In this document: piece after piece, positions 57,522 through 64,000 of the stretch | Position numbering within the stretch: position 1 is the first letter of the stretch | How the letters are laid out: every line of letters starts with the position of its first letter | Source of the DNA: Vibrio neonatus | GTDB taxonomy: Bacteria > Pseudomonadota > Gammaproteobacteria > Enterobacterales > Vibrionaceae | Direction: 5' to 3' | DNA length: 64,000 nt | NCBI RefSeq assembly: GCF_024346975.1 | Contig: NZ_AP024885.1 | Span: 1,612,001 to 1,676,000, forward strand | Notes under the pieces: generated by a model | Seen by the model: the letters and a program-made list of their open reading frames with translations, nothing else | The model's database searches: none | Told to the model about the DNA's origin: nothing | Position numbers and translations under genes: made by a program

Positions 57522-58538
57522 ATGGCAACCATAAAAGACGTCGCAAAACTGGCTGGTGTCTCCACCACTACAGTTTCACACGTTATCAATAAAACACGTT
57601 TTGTGGCTGAAACAACACAAGAACGTGTTATGGAAGCTGTAAAAGAGCTCAACTATGCGCCAAGTGCGGTTGCTCGTAGCTTAAAATGCAACACCACTAG
57701 AACCATTGGCATGTTGGTAACTCAATCCACTAACCCCTTCTTTGCGGAAGTGGTCGATGGCGTAGAAAGTTACTGTTACCGTCAAGGCTATACGTTGATC
57801 TTATGTAACACTGGCGGACTGTACGAAAAGCAGCGCGATTACATTCGTATGCTTGCCGAAAAGCGCGTAGATGGAATATTAGTAATGTGCTCTGACTTAA
57901 CCGAAGAGCTACGTGAAATGCTAGATTCTCACCCAGGCATTCCTAAAGTGGTGATGGATTGGGGCCCCGAGTCCTCCTCTGCAGACAAGATCATTGATAA
58001 CTCAGAAGAAGGTGGCTACCTTGCCACTAAATATCTGGTTGAAAATGGACATACGAAAATTGGCTGTTTAACTGGTCAAACTGAAAAGCTTGCTTGTATT
58101 GAGCGTATGTCTGGCTATAAAAGAGCATTGGCTCAAGCTAATATCCCATACAACGACGATTTCATTTTTGAAGGTAACTTTGAATGTGATACCGCAGTTG
58201 AAACAGCTGATAAACTGGTCGCTCTTGCAGAAAGTGAACGCCCCACGGCTATTTTCTGCTTTAACGATATCATGGCGCTGGGTTTAATTAGCCGTCTGAC
58301 TCAACATGGCATTGCCGTTCCAGAAGATATCTCTGTAATTGGTTACGATAATATCGATTTAGCCGGCTATTTTGCGCCGCCTCTTACCACGATACATCAG
58401 CCAAAACGTCGCGTGGGTAAAACCGCCTTTGAGATCTTGCTAGAGCGCATTAAAAACAAAGAGCATGACCGCCGCATTTTTGAAATGCACCCAGAGTTGG
58501 TAGAGCGCTCAAGCGTGAGAAACCTAAACGCTAGTTAA
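57522..58538 (+). CDS. purR: purine repressor PurR
   Basis: LacI-family repressor of purine synthesis genes; hypoxanthine and guanine act as corepressors. The helix-turn-helix [20 protein letters not shown] and the hinge segment [11 protein letters not shown] are PurR-like, followed by the periplasmic-binding-protein-like domain from TRTIGMLV. Length 338 against 341 in E. coli. A PurR box lies upstream and a terminator downstream. Confidence 0.93.
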   Translation: MATIKDVAKLAGVSTTTVSHVINKTRFVAETTQERVMEAVKELNYAPSAVARSLKCNTTRTIGMLVTQSTNPFFAEVVDGVESYCYRQGYTLILCNTGGLYEKQRDYIRMLAEKRVDGILVMCSDLTEELREMLDSHPGIPKVVMDWGPESSSADKIIDNSEEGGYLATKYLVENGHTKIGCLTGQTEKLACIERMSGYKRALAQANIPYNDDFIFEGNFECDTAVETADKLVALAESERPTAIFCFNDIMALGLISRLTQHGIAVPEDISVIGYDNIDLAGYFAPPLTTIHQPKRRVGKTAFEILLERIKNKEHDRRIFEMHPELVERSSVRNLNAS

Positions 58539-58557
58539 CATGACCATTTAATTGAAT

Positions 58558-58592
58558 AAGGCTAGATATCTTAATGATTTCTAGCCTTTTTT
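58558..58592 (+). terminator. terminator of purR
   Basis: Stem AAGGCTAGA / TCTAGCCTT with a 13-base loop, ending in six T. Confidence 0.9.
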
Positions 58593-58695
58593 ATTTGTAC
58601 CTGCTGAGAATAAATCAAATAAAATACGCAAGTGATGAAAGTTTCCTATTATTGATCCTGTCTCTATACTTACTCAGGATGATAAGGACGCACTC

Positions 58696-59382
58696 ATGAA
58701 TAAGAAATTGATAATCGGGCTAATTTTAGTTGCAGCGATTGTATTACTCGGCATCAACTTCGGTCAGTACTTCACTTTAGAAAACGCCAAAGCTCAGCAA
58801 TTAGCGCTCAATACGCATATTGAAAATAATTTCGTATTGTCAGCGGCTATCTACTTTATTGGCTACGTATTTGTTACGGCCTTTTCCATTCCTGGCGCTG
58901 CTGTGGTGACTTTACTTGGCGCGGCACTGTTTGGCTTCTGGACGAGCTTACTATTGGTCTCATTTGCCAGCACCATTGGCGCAACCTTAGCCTTTTTAAG
59001 TAGTCGCTACCTTCTGCGTGACTGGGTACAAGCTAAGTTTGGAGCTAAACTTGATGCCATTAACAAAGGCGTAGAGCGTGACGGCGCCTTTTATCTATTC
59101 TCATTGCGTTTAATACCCGTATTTCCGTTTTTCCTGATTAACCTATTAATGGGGCTAACCCCTATCTCGGTTGTGAAATACTATGTATTTAGCCAACTTG
59201 GCATGCTAGCAGGGACTATGGTGTATCTAAACGCCGGGACGCAACTGGCAGAAATAGACAGCTTATCCGGCATTGTTTCGCCTACCGTATTGGCCTCTTT
59301 TGCTCTGTTAGGTTTATTCCCGCTCATTGCTAAATGGATCATGGGTAAGATTCGACCACAAAACGGCTCTAGCCCTGCTTAA
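58696..59382 (+). CDS. TVP38/TMEM64-family membrane protein
   Basis: Integral inner-membrane protein of 228 residues with about six helices and the VTT-domain pattern (AFSIPGAAVVTLLGAALFG, STIGATLAFLSSRYLLRDW, FYLFSLRLIPVFPFFLINL). The family is related to DedA proteins and is linked to lipid scrambling or transport; the substrate here is unknown. It lies 28 bases before the DUF2007 gene and may be co-transcribed with it. Confidence 0.88.
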   Translation: MNKKLIIGLILVAAIVLLGINFGQYFTLENAKAQQLALNTHIENNFVLSAAIYFIGYVFVTAFSIPGAAVVTLLGAALFGFWTSLLLVSFASTIGATLAFLSSRYLLRDWVQAKFGAKLDAINKGVERDGAFYLFSLRLIPVFPFFLINLLMGLTPISVVKYYVFSQLGMLAGTMVYLNAGTQLAEIDSLSGIVSPTVLASFALLGLFPLIAKWIMGKIRPQNGSSPA

Positions 59383-59409
59383 TCCATCATCGCAATATAA
59401 AGGATATTC

Positions 59410-59736
59410 ATGAAGTTATACGTTGCGCAAAATCCGCCTCAAGCTCATATTTTATGTGAGCTTTTGCGTAGTCATCGCATTCAGGTAGAAGTGCGCGGAG
59501 AAGGGTTGTTTGGCCTGCAAGGAGAACTGCCAATGGATGACTCTAGCCTGCCCTATTTGTGGTTAGTCGACGAGCACAAGCAACAACAAGCCAAAGCCCT
59601 GATTGCAGAATTTGAAGATAGACACAATCACAGCTCAAATTGGCGCTGTGATGATTGTGGGGAAATAAATGAGGGGCAGTTTGCCTTATGCTGGCAATGT
59701 GGCGCTAGCACCACTGATGAAGCGATATTGGTTTAG
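59410..59736 (+). CDS. DUF2007 protein with C-terminal zinc ribbon
   Basis: A 108-residue protein. Residues 1-68 are a DUF2007 (GlnB-like signal transducing) domain (MKLYVAQNPPQAHILCELL, GELPMDDSSLPYLWLVDE). Residues 80-100 form a zinc ribbon, WRCDDCGEINEG with a second C..C in CWQCGA. The four cysteines suggest one bound zinc. Function unknown. Confidence 0.85.
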   Translation: MKLYVAQNPPQAHILCELLRSHRIQVEVRGEGLFGLQGELPMDDSSLPYLWLVDEHKQQQAKALIAEFEDRHNHSSNWRCDDCGEINEGQFALCWQCGASTTDEAILV

Positions 59737-59764
59737 TATTCTAATTATTGAGTACAATATTTAG

Positions 59765-59816
59765 CTTTGATACCTCTAACTTTGATACCTCTAACTTTGC
59801 GACATCTAGCTTTGTG
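59765..59816. repeat. 15-bp tandem repeat, about 3.5 copies
   Basis: Units of CTTTGATACCTCTAA start at 59765 and 59780 (identical), with a diverged third at 59795 and a partial fourth at 59810. The third and fourth units run into the 3' end of the hydrolase gene and encode its last three residues and stop. Confidence 0.85.
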
Positions 59817-60615
59817 AACGAATAAATTCGATAGATTTGTCATTGAACTCTTGAGGCTTTTCCACGTTACACACATGGCCACAATTTTCTATTTCTACCA
59901 ACTGGCTATTTTGGTGAACCGAGACCATCTCTTTTACCGGCTTGATGAACATGTAGTCCTTGTCACCCATTAAATATAGAGTCGGAATATCAAGCTCTTT
60001 GTCTCTAAAGTAGCGCATTAGCGGGTTAACATCGGCTGCCAGCTTAAACCAACGTTTGAACTCTTTTTGACATAACTTTCTGGCTTCTCGTACAAACATC
60101 AACCGAGATTCAACTTGCCCTTTTTGCGGCATCACAATCCAAGCAAACAAACTATATAACCACATGTACGGGATAATATTCTTACACAAATCGCCCATTT
60201 TCACTAAGATTTGCGAACGCGTATTAAAGCGCGTCACAGCGCCGCCAAGCACCATAGACTTAACACGCTCTGAGGCAAGCTCTGCCAATGTGCGTACAAT
60301 AATGGTGCCTAAAGACATTCCCACAAAGTGTGCGGATTTGATTTTAAGATGATCCAAAACGTGCAAAATATCTTTGGTCACTGACTCAAAGGTATAACGC
60401 TTACTGATGATATCTTGGAACAAGGTATTGGATTTACCGTGCCCGCGCAAATCTACCAAGAGTACGTTAAAGTGCTCGCGGTACGCTTTAATTTGCTTAA
60501 ACCAAATTGACGAACTGCCACCCGCACCATGCACAAATACTACCCACTCCTGAGATTCAGAATGGCGATAGGCTTTATGGAATAACATTGGATTGGATTC
60601 AGCAATAGCGGTCAT
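59806..60615 (-). CDS. alpha/beta hydrolase
   Basis: Serine hydrolase of 269 residues with the fold's landmarks: the oxyanion motif VHGAGGS, the nucleophile elbow GMSLG (Ser101), an acid in LMGDKDY (Asp217 or Asp219) and His246 in ENCGHVCNVEKP. No signal peptide. A cap domain spans about residues 130-200. The substrate is unknown. A tandem repeat abuts its stop codon. Confidence 0.9.
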   Translation of the reverse strand: MTAIAESNPMLFHKAYRHSESQEWVVFVHGAGGSSSIWFKQIKAYREHFNVLLVDLRGHGKSNTLFQDIISKRYTFESVTKDILHVLDHLKIKSAHFVGMSLGTIIVRTLAELASERVKSMVLGGAVTRFNTRSQILVKMGDLCKNIIPYMWLYSLFAWIVMPQKGQVESRLMFVREARKLCQKEFKRWFKLAADVNPLMRYFRDKELDIPTLYLMGDKDYMFIKPVKEMVSVHQNSQLVEIENCGHVCNVEKPQEFNDKSIEFIRSQS

Positions 60616-60792
60616 TGATCACACAGAGGGAAATATTAAGTTAGTTGATAGTAACATAAATGACGAGCACTCAGATTGCCCTAGTCGTTGATTTTGTAAC
60701 AAATAGTGAGTCGCAATGCAAGTTAGGCGTCATTAGCAGTACAAATAGCACCCTAAACACGAATAACGCCACGGGTGCTCAACACAAGCAAT

Positions 60793-61332
60793 CTAAAGAT
60801 CCTTTTGGAAAAACAAGGTTAAGGTTCCAAACTCTATGCCTAATTTCCTTATGGAGGTTAAATTAAAGACGTGTTTATCATCTTGTCGATATAGCCAATC
60901 ATCAAAGTGAACCACCACACTCGAATCCCCTCTTGGCAATTCAAAGTCATAGCGCCAGCGCAGTGCATTACCCACTTCTTCACCGATAGCAACTCCGACA
61001 ATATCATCGGCTTTTCCCTCGTAACTGCCATCAGCTAAACGGGTGATCCGCCAAATGCGCGTCGATTGCTCGCCATCAGCAAACACGAAGTCTTCATGCA
61101 GCGTCAATGTATTGCCTTGCACCTTGCCTTGAAGTGCGACCTCAAAGCGTCGTGTTTGCTTACCGCTCCTGTCTTGCACCATACCCCATGCGGTGACACT
61201 ACCTGAAAAATAGCCAAACAAATCAAAATCAGGCCCTTCCCCTTGATACTCATTCACATCTGCGGTGCATCCTGCCATTGATAGGGACAACAGCGCGCTT
61301 ATCATTAATAGTTTCAGTGTTTTGATCATCAT
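60793..61332 (-). CDS. DUF3833 lipoprotein
   Basis: Lipoprotein: the signal peptide ends in the lipobox MAGC (Cys22). The mature part matches DUF3833 (FSGSVTAWGMVQDRSGKQTRRF, WRITRLADGSYEGKADDIVG, FDDWLYRQDD), a calycin-like beta-rich protein. It is the last gene of the envelope-lipid operon; its ATG overlaps the preceding stop by one base. Relatives regularly accompany cyclopropane fatty acid synthase genes. Confidence 0.85.
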   Translation of the reverse strand: MMIKTLKLLMISALLSLSMAGCTADVNEYQGEGPDFDLFGYFSGSVTAWGMVQDRSGKQTRRFEVALQGKVQGNTLTLHEDFVFADGEQSTRIWRITRLADGSYEGKADDIVGVAIGEEVGNALRWRYDFELPRGDSSVVVHFDDWLYRQDDKHVFNLTSIRKLGIEFGTLTLFFQKDL

Positions 61333-61886
61333 TAATTCAACCCAATAAGTTGCTGTCTGTGCTTAGGATATTCGGTATTTGGCGATAACCAGATGGCTAA
61401 AAAAGCATCGTTAAGGGCTTCATCGGTGATCTCACCTCGCCATTGGGTTAGCCCGTCTTTTTGAATGTACACAAAGGCACCCGATAATCCGTCCGTGATA
61501 TACACCAACTGATCGCCTAGTGCTACGTCAGGATAAATATTGCCTAAGCGCACTAGCCACTGGGATGATTGGTTGGTGTTATAACCAAGGTGCGCCCACT
61601 GTTTTTTAGTCTCTTTGAGTAAATGTTTCTTAGAGATATTGCGCTCATAAGTAATCGCCAGAGCAACCGGATGAGGAGAGAGATCATTACCGACTTGATA
61701 TTGACCTTCTGGTGAGCGCAGCTGTGAGGTATAAACATCGAAAAACATAAAGTCTAAATCAGCCGAGCCTACGGTCGGCCACTGCTGCCACTGCTGTAGC
61801 GTGCTTTTGCTCGGCGTGGCAAAACTTACTGCACTGACTAAAGCAAGACTAATACAGAATAAGGTTCTAGCTAGGGTGAGTCTCAT
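61332..61886 (-). CDS. chalcone isomerase-like periplasmic protein
   Basis: Signal peptide at residues 1-23 (ending VSFA-TP). The mature part follows the CHI-like pattern (DFMFFDVYTSQL, PVALAITYERNISKKHL, FLAIWLSPNT). No flavonoid role is expected in bacteria; such proteins are thought to bind fatty acids, which fits the neighbouring lipid genes. It overlaps the DUF2878 gene by 20 bases. Confidence 0.82.
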   Translation of the reverse strand: MRLTLARTLFCISLALVSAVSFATPSKSTLQQWQQWPTVGSADLDFMFFDVYTSQLRSPEGQYQVGNDLSPHPVALAITYERNISKKHLLKETKKQWAHLGYNTNQSSQWLVRLGNIYPDVALGDQLVYITDGLSGAFVYIQKDGLTQWRGEITDEALNDAFLAIWLSPNTEYPKHRQQLIGLN

Positions 61887-62406
61887 GTGGCTTTACTCCA
61901 TGGCGTCTTTTTTGTAACACGTTTAAGGAGTAGATAATCAATGCAAAAACCAGTGCCCATTCCAATGCAATAATTACGAAAGTCATTGTGTTGGAATAAG
62001 GCCATTGCACCGCACCTAATTGCAAGCCAGCAAAATAACTGGCGGCGGCTCCTAACGCTCCAACCATACATACGATGGCAAAAGGGAAACGGATCAAAAG
62101 AGCGCGCATCTGATAGGCATACCAAGCAAAACTGACCCATAACAGCGCCAGCCACAGGGGTATCCCAGCCGTTGGTATCGAAGAAAACACAAATAAACCG
62201 GTAACGCCGTGTATCACATCCATCGCCACACCCACACAGGCGATCATAAATAGCCAACTCAGCGGTAGGCCGCGATAACGATATGACAAAGCCACCGTCG
62301 CAATCACACAGACCAAAAGCAACAGTTGTGTGCTTTGTTGCCCCATGACGGCTAAAAACCACAAGCATTGAAACCAAATGGAAATCAATAATAGTTTCTT
62401 ATTCAT
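61867..62406 (-). CDS. DUF2878 integral membrane protein
   Basis: A 179-residue inner-membrane protein with five or six helices covering nearly its whole length (from LLLISIWFQCLWFLAVMG) and a short charged C-terminus. The pattern fits DUF2878. Function unknown; it is conserved in the same operon as cyclopropane fatty acid synthase in several gammaproteobacteria, as I recall. Confidence 0.83.
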   Translation of the reverse strand: MNKKLLLISIWFQCLWFLAVMGQQSTQLLLLVCVIATVALSYRYRGLPLSWLFMIACVGVAMDVIHGVTGLFVFSSIPTAGIPLWLALLWVSFAWYAYQMRALLIRFPFAIVCMVGALGAAASYFAGLQLGAVQWPYSNTMTFVIIALEWALVFALIIYSLNVLQKRRHGVKPHETHPS

Positions 62407-62429
62407 AACTAACCTCGCCTATAGGCAAA

Positions 62430-63668
62430 CTACACAGGGCTTCTAAAAGTAAGGTGCACTGTGCTAATTCGTCGCGCAAGAAATCCACCTTCGCAGTAAC
62501 ACAAATAGTAACGCCACATACGCATAAAACGTTCATCATAGCCGAGCTTAGATAGCTCATTTTCAGCCAACTCAAAGCGATGTAGCCACTCTTTTAAAGT
62601 GCGCGCATAATCCAAACCAATGTCATGCAGATCGTGCACCACCAATTGGCTGTGTTGAGTGGTTTGCTGTAATAAATGCGAAACCGAAGGCAAGAAACCA
62701 CCTGGGAAGATGTACTTTTGAATAAAATCGACACCTTTGCTGTATGACACAAATCTCTGGTCAGCAATGGTGATCGCTTGAATTGCCATCAAACCGCCGG
62801 GTTTAAGCAATGCTTGGCATTTTTGGATATAGGAAGGTAAATACTCACGCCCTACCGCCTCAATCATTTCAATGGACACAAGCTTGTCGTACTGCCCATC
62901 GAGATCACGGTAATCTTGTTGTAGCAGGGTGATTTTGTCGGTGAGACCTGCCTGCTGGATTTGTTGTTTGGCATACAAAAACTGCTCTTGGGAAATCGTA
63001 GTTGTAGTAACATGACAGCCATAGGTTTGCGCCATGTATATCGCCATACCTCCCCAACCTGTGCCAATTTCAATAACTGTATCATCAGCACAAAGTTGCA
63101 ATTGTTGGCACAGCCTTTCCATTTTATTAATTTGCGCCTGCTCTAAACTGTCTTCTGCGCTGTGATACACCGCGGCTGAATACAGCATGTTTTTATCCAA
63201 AAAACGCTGATATAAATCGTTGCCTAAATCGTAATGAGCGCTGATGTTTTTCTTTGAATTTAATTGAGTATTGCGATTTAGCCAGTGTCCTAATTTATAA
63301 GCGAAACGGGTCAACAAACTTTGCTTGCTGTTCATGTCATCCAGTGCATTTAGATTGAGCGCCATAATCTTCATTACCACGGTCAAATCAACGCTTTCCC
63401 ACCAGCCATCCATATAAGCCTCGGCAGCCGCAATGCTTCCGCCACTTAGCATTCGAGAATAAAAGTCGGGATGTAATACTTGGATACTGCCGTTTAAAGC
63501 CTGCGAGGGCTTACCGAAGCTCTGCTCTGATGAATACGAATCAAAGCACTCACTAATGGTTAAATGGCCATGCTTTAAGTTTTGTAGTTGTTTGAACACC
63601 ATTGCTCGGGCTGAGCGTTGTAATGGCGAGAATTCCTTTTCGATCACTAAAGATTGAGAGTTGTACAT
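62430..63668 (-). CDS. cfa: cyclopropane-fatty-acyl-phospholipid synthase
   Basis: Methylates double bonds of unsaturated phospholipid acyl chains, using SAM, to form cyclopropane rings; it acts at the inner membrane face. SAM motif VIEIGTGWGGMAIYMAQTYG, preceded by NISAHYDLGNDLYQRFLD and followed by SIEMIEAVGREYLPSYI, with FIQKYIFPGGFLPS in the C-terminal part. The length (412) exceeds E. coli Cfa (382) slightly, at the N-terminus. It lies between the DUF1365 and DUF2878 genes in one operon. Confidence 0.93.
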   Translation of the reverse strand: MYNSQSLVIEKEFSPLQRSARAMVFKQLQNLKHGHLTISECFDSYSSEQSFGKPSQALNGSIQVLHPDFYSRMLSGGSIAAAEAYMDGWWESVDLTVVMKIMALNLNALDDMNSKQSLLTRFAYKLGHWLNRNTQLNSKKNISAHYDLGNDLYQRFLDKNMLYSAAVYHSAEDSLEQAQINKMERLCQQLQLCADDTVIEIGTGWGGMAIYMAQTYGCHVTTTTISQEQFLYAKQQIQQAGLTDKITLLQQDYRDLDGQYDKLVSIEMIEAVGREYLPSYIQKCQALLKPGGLMAIQAITIADQRFVSYSKGVDFIQKYIFPGGFLPSVSHLLQQTTQHSQLVVHDLHDIGLDYARTLKEWLHRFELAENELSKLGYDERFMRMWRYYLCYCEGGFLARRISTVHLTFRSPV

Positions 63669-63693
63669 TACAAAAAGCCTCCTGCTTAATCTT

Positions 63694-64000
63694 CTATTTA
63701 TTTTTGGCTGGATGGGGATATAAAGGCACTTTCTTCATCCACAACTTCAATGCATGCCAATAAATACCGATAACTACTTTTACTGCCATTATTGGCGTTG
63801 AGATCAATTGTTTGAGTAAATTTTTTGAATTAAAAGCCTGTGCTTTCATCGATAATGTTGCGTCAAACTCTTTACCCTCTCGATGACACTCTAAATGCAC
63901 CATCAATTTTTTAGACAAGGGTTTTAGTTTCCATACATATTGTTGGTCAATCGGATTAAACGGCGACACATGAAAGGCTTTATCGTGTTGCCAATTCTCT
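63694..64000 (-). CDS. DUF1365 protein, C-terminal part (cut by window edge)
   Basis: The reading frame stays open to the right edge (ENWQHDKAFHVSPFNPIDQQ at the boundary), so the gene continues beyond the window and the GTG at 63969 is internal. Visible parts match the DUF1365 end: KAFHVSPFNP, FDATLSMKAQAF, IYWHALKLW and YPHPAK. In related bacteria DUF1365, a flavin amine oxidase and Cfa are neighbours, often under a ChrR/sigma-E-like system. It lies 25 bases before cfa. Confidence 0.85.
   Translation of the reverse strand, partial: ENWQHDKAFHVSPFNPIDQQYVWKLKPLSKKLMVHLECHREGKEFDATLSMKAQAFNSKNLLKQLISTPIMAVKVVIGIYWHALKLWMKKVPLYPHPAKNK

Noticed and set aside
61883-62377. 164-aa reading frame on the minus strand
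   Set aside because: It overlaps the DUF2878 membrane protein in another frame, is Cys/Arg-rich and has no family likeness; it is a shadow.

Overview
The window looks like a piece of the main chromosome of a member of the Vibrionaceae. The evidence is a quorum-sensing Qrr small RNA with a sigma-54 promoter and LuxO-type sites, the ruvCAB - cydABX - ybgC-tolQRAB-pal-cpoB gene order that I associate with Vibrio chromosome 1, the elyC / cmoM-mukF-mukE-mukB block, and a TIGR02647-type small protein. The species cannot be told from the sequence alone.

Layout. (1) 1-1600: an unrecognised protein, a 15-bp tandem repeat array and an RsuA-family pseudouridine synthase. (2) 1800-18730: a peptide-use locus. 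A perfect FNR box placed as in a class II promoter precedes an operon of an outer-membrane barrel, a Yej/Opp-type peptide ABC importer (two permeases, binding protein, two ATPases) and a very large lipoprotein metalloprotease. An M42 aminopeptidase and a second, paralogous metalloprotease lipoprotein follow, each with its own terminator. (3) 18740-27700: an accessory island. It starts with a decayed IS256-family transposase that keeps its right terminal repeat, then a coiled-coil/HNH nuclease pair. After these come two divergent operons around a WYL-domain regulator: leftward, an ADP-ribosylglycohydrolase fusion and two unknown proteins; rightward, an SGNH-hydrolase-like protein, a protein with an HsdS-like DNA-recognition half, and a 201-aa unknown protein. 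The island ends next to the 3' end of a tRNA-Ser gene. (4) 27700-43110: core genes, namely tRNA-Ser, a YecA-family protein, nadA, the Tol-Pal operon, cytochrome bd oxidase (cydABX), ruvCAB and aspS. (5) 43400-48250: cmoA, a Qrr sRNA, an AraC regulator divergent from a short-chain dehydrogenase, a pair of inverted DnaA boxes, a TIGR02647-type protein and a YeeZ-like protein. (6) 48280-58540: mukBEF-cmoM, elyC, torD and purR. (7) 58690-64000: a TVP38-family membrane protein, a DUF2007/zinc-ribbon protein, a hydrolase, and an envelope-lipid operon (DUF1365, cyclopropane fatty acid synthase, DUF2878, CHI-like, DUF3833) that runs off the right edge.

The most interesting region is 20604-27392. A 25-bp element with 18 identical flanking bases lies 54-55 bp upstream of the first gene of each divergent operon, in the same orientation relative to both. 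This ties six otherwise unconnected genes into one regulon. The WYL regulator between them resembles the CapW/BrxR type known from anti-phage loci. I know of no described system with this gene set and offer it as a candidate defence or stress system. That role is inference; the repeated element and the gene arrangement are directly visible.
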